From Smittium mucronatum (Eukaryota > Kickxellomycota > Harpellomycetes > Harpellales > Legeriomycetaceae): a DNA stretch of 64,000 nucleotides. This document shows, one piece after another, positions 62,997 to 64,000 of this stretch (its first letter is position 1; every line of letters starts with the position of its first letter). The stretch covers positions 1-64,000 of the forward strand of contig LSSL01000460.1 of NCBI GenBank assembly GCA_001953115.1, in the 5' to 3' direction. Under the pieces are notes generated by a model. It was given only the letters and a program-made list of their open reading frames with translations, searched no databases and was not told where the DNA came from. Both the position numbers and the translations under genes were made by a program.

Positions 62997-64000
62997 ATCA
63001 AAATTTGAACTTTTTAGGATAAAGAGGTCAAAAAGCTATGCTATTTCCAGCTTACGTTACTATTATACTAATATAAACAATTTATTACAATAGCTTAATC
63101 GGTGAACCAATTGGTTTTCAATAATAAACTTTTATGTTGATAGGCATGTTTTTTTTTGAGAACTTCAACTTAATTTGAAATAAAAAAAGTTTGCAGGAAT
63201 ATTGCGATTTGAGTGATTCGACAGTATTTTCATTACTAGAACTGAATTCTATGAATAGGGATTATTCGGCAAGCAATTACCACAAACTCCCAACGGCCAA
63301 CTCCAATAAAATTCATGCAAAAAAAAATTAAATGCCCAGCAAGCAAATCCGAGTCATATGCACTTTTTTCAACAACATGGGACTAATAAAGGATAGCCAT
63401 TCATTGTATTCCAGATTAACGTTTTGGCACTTGGAAAAAGACCAGGTGGGAAATGCCCATGTTTATTAATATTCCAATACCTCATGATTTTTGTGATTAG
63501 ATGCAGTCTAAGCCAGACCGAGACATCCGCTTTCAAAATAGAAGCAATGATAAAAACTAGACACATTGACCTCCAGAGAGGGGATTGGCCAAGTCATAAA
63601 GAATCCATTTCCGCCTCCTAGTAGAAAATTGGTTGGTGGGGTTTTATAAACCATCGTACTTACTGGGGATTGCTGCGAGTGACATCTATGTCTTGGGTAT
63701 TGGTCGTGTTGCTGAAAAAACAACACCTATAAATGGTTTCGGTTGTGGACTGGATTCTATGGAAAGTGTATGGATGTCATTATACCTCTCGCTATAGATT
63801 AATGAGGGGTTACTAATAAGACTCAAAATATAATTAGTTGGCTCTTCCAATAGCATACAAGCTTTTTAAAAACAAAAACAAAAGTAAAACCGGCTCAAAC
63901 TCCAATAAATAAATTGTAGAAATCCTCTTTCATTGGTGAAAACTATCTAGGAATCCATTATTTAGATGGCCGATTTGCTACTTTCCTGAATGAATATATT
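62997..64000. other. Less A+T-rich stretch with overlapping short frames, unresolved
   Basis: From about 63250 the sequence is clearly richer in G+C than the desert. Short frames overlap on both strands; the longest plus-strand piece, about 63602-63798, contains YKPSYLLGIAASDIYVLGIG and then GRVAEKTTPINGFGCGLDSM. None begins at a good start, none matches a family I know, and stops interrupt each. A decayed gene or transposon is more likely than an intact gene. The window ends without a clear boundary. Confidence 0.3.

Noticed and set aside
1..64000. CRISPR arrays, telomeric repeats, rRNA genes, prokaryotic operons, viral genes
   Set aside because: No regularly spaced repeats, telomere-like tandem units, rRNA segments or linked intronless genes were seen on either strand.

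Overview
The window is nuclear DNA from a eukaryote with a very A+T-rich genome: about four-fifths A+T by eye, and most non-coding lines carry only 9-15 G/C per 60 bases. The evidence is many short GT-AG introns, a tRNA-Tyr with an intron and a C1-G72 pair, a SAC1 phosphatase and a CORVET subunit, and TAA and TAG used as ordinary stops. The SAC1 active-site wording (VVRTNCLDCLDRTN) and GTATGT/GTAAGT-type donors would fit an early-diverging fungus, but other opisthokonts are not excluded.

Layout. 1-2.7 kb: A+T-rich DNA with one plausible small gene (1457-1669). 2709-2938: three tRNA genes (Tyr, Asn, Gly) head to tail, 2 bp apart, with one T-run terminator after the last. 2.9-24 kb: gene desert with one SINE-like insertion at 9359. 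24.06-24.74 kb: an island of richer composition with no recognised gene. 24946-27725 (+): a 12-exon SAC1 phosphoinositide phosphatase. 28780-33123 (-): a 6-exon VPS3/TGFBRAP1-type CORVET subunit, convergent with SAC1. 33-54 kb: desert with three more SINE-like copies, microsatellites and a few doubtful exon-like stretches. 54177-54409: a different retroposed element with a perfect 16-bp target duplication. 57961-59418: a fold-back element with tandem sub-repeats, containing an assembly gap flanked by poly-G. 59.5-64 kb: less A+T-rich DNA with three diverged TTAA-flanked MITEs and a few possible gene fragments.

The two well-supported protein genes both serve endomembrane trafficking: SAC1 removes phosphate from PI4P in ER/Golgi membranes, and VPS3/TGFBRAP1 tethers Rab5-positive endosomes within CORVET. 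The sequence gives no sign that they are co-regulated. The most informative observations are the mobile elements (at least four families, several with readable target duplications), the tightly packed tRNA array and the long disordered N-terminus of the VPS3-like protein. I found no CRISPR array, prokaryotic operon, rRNA gene or viral gene.
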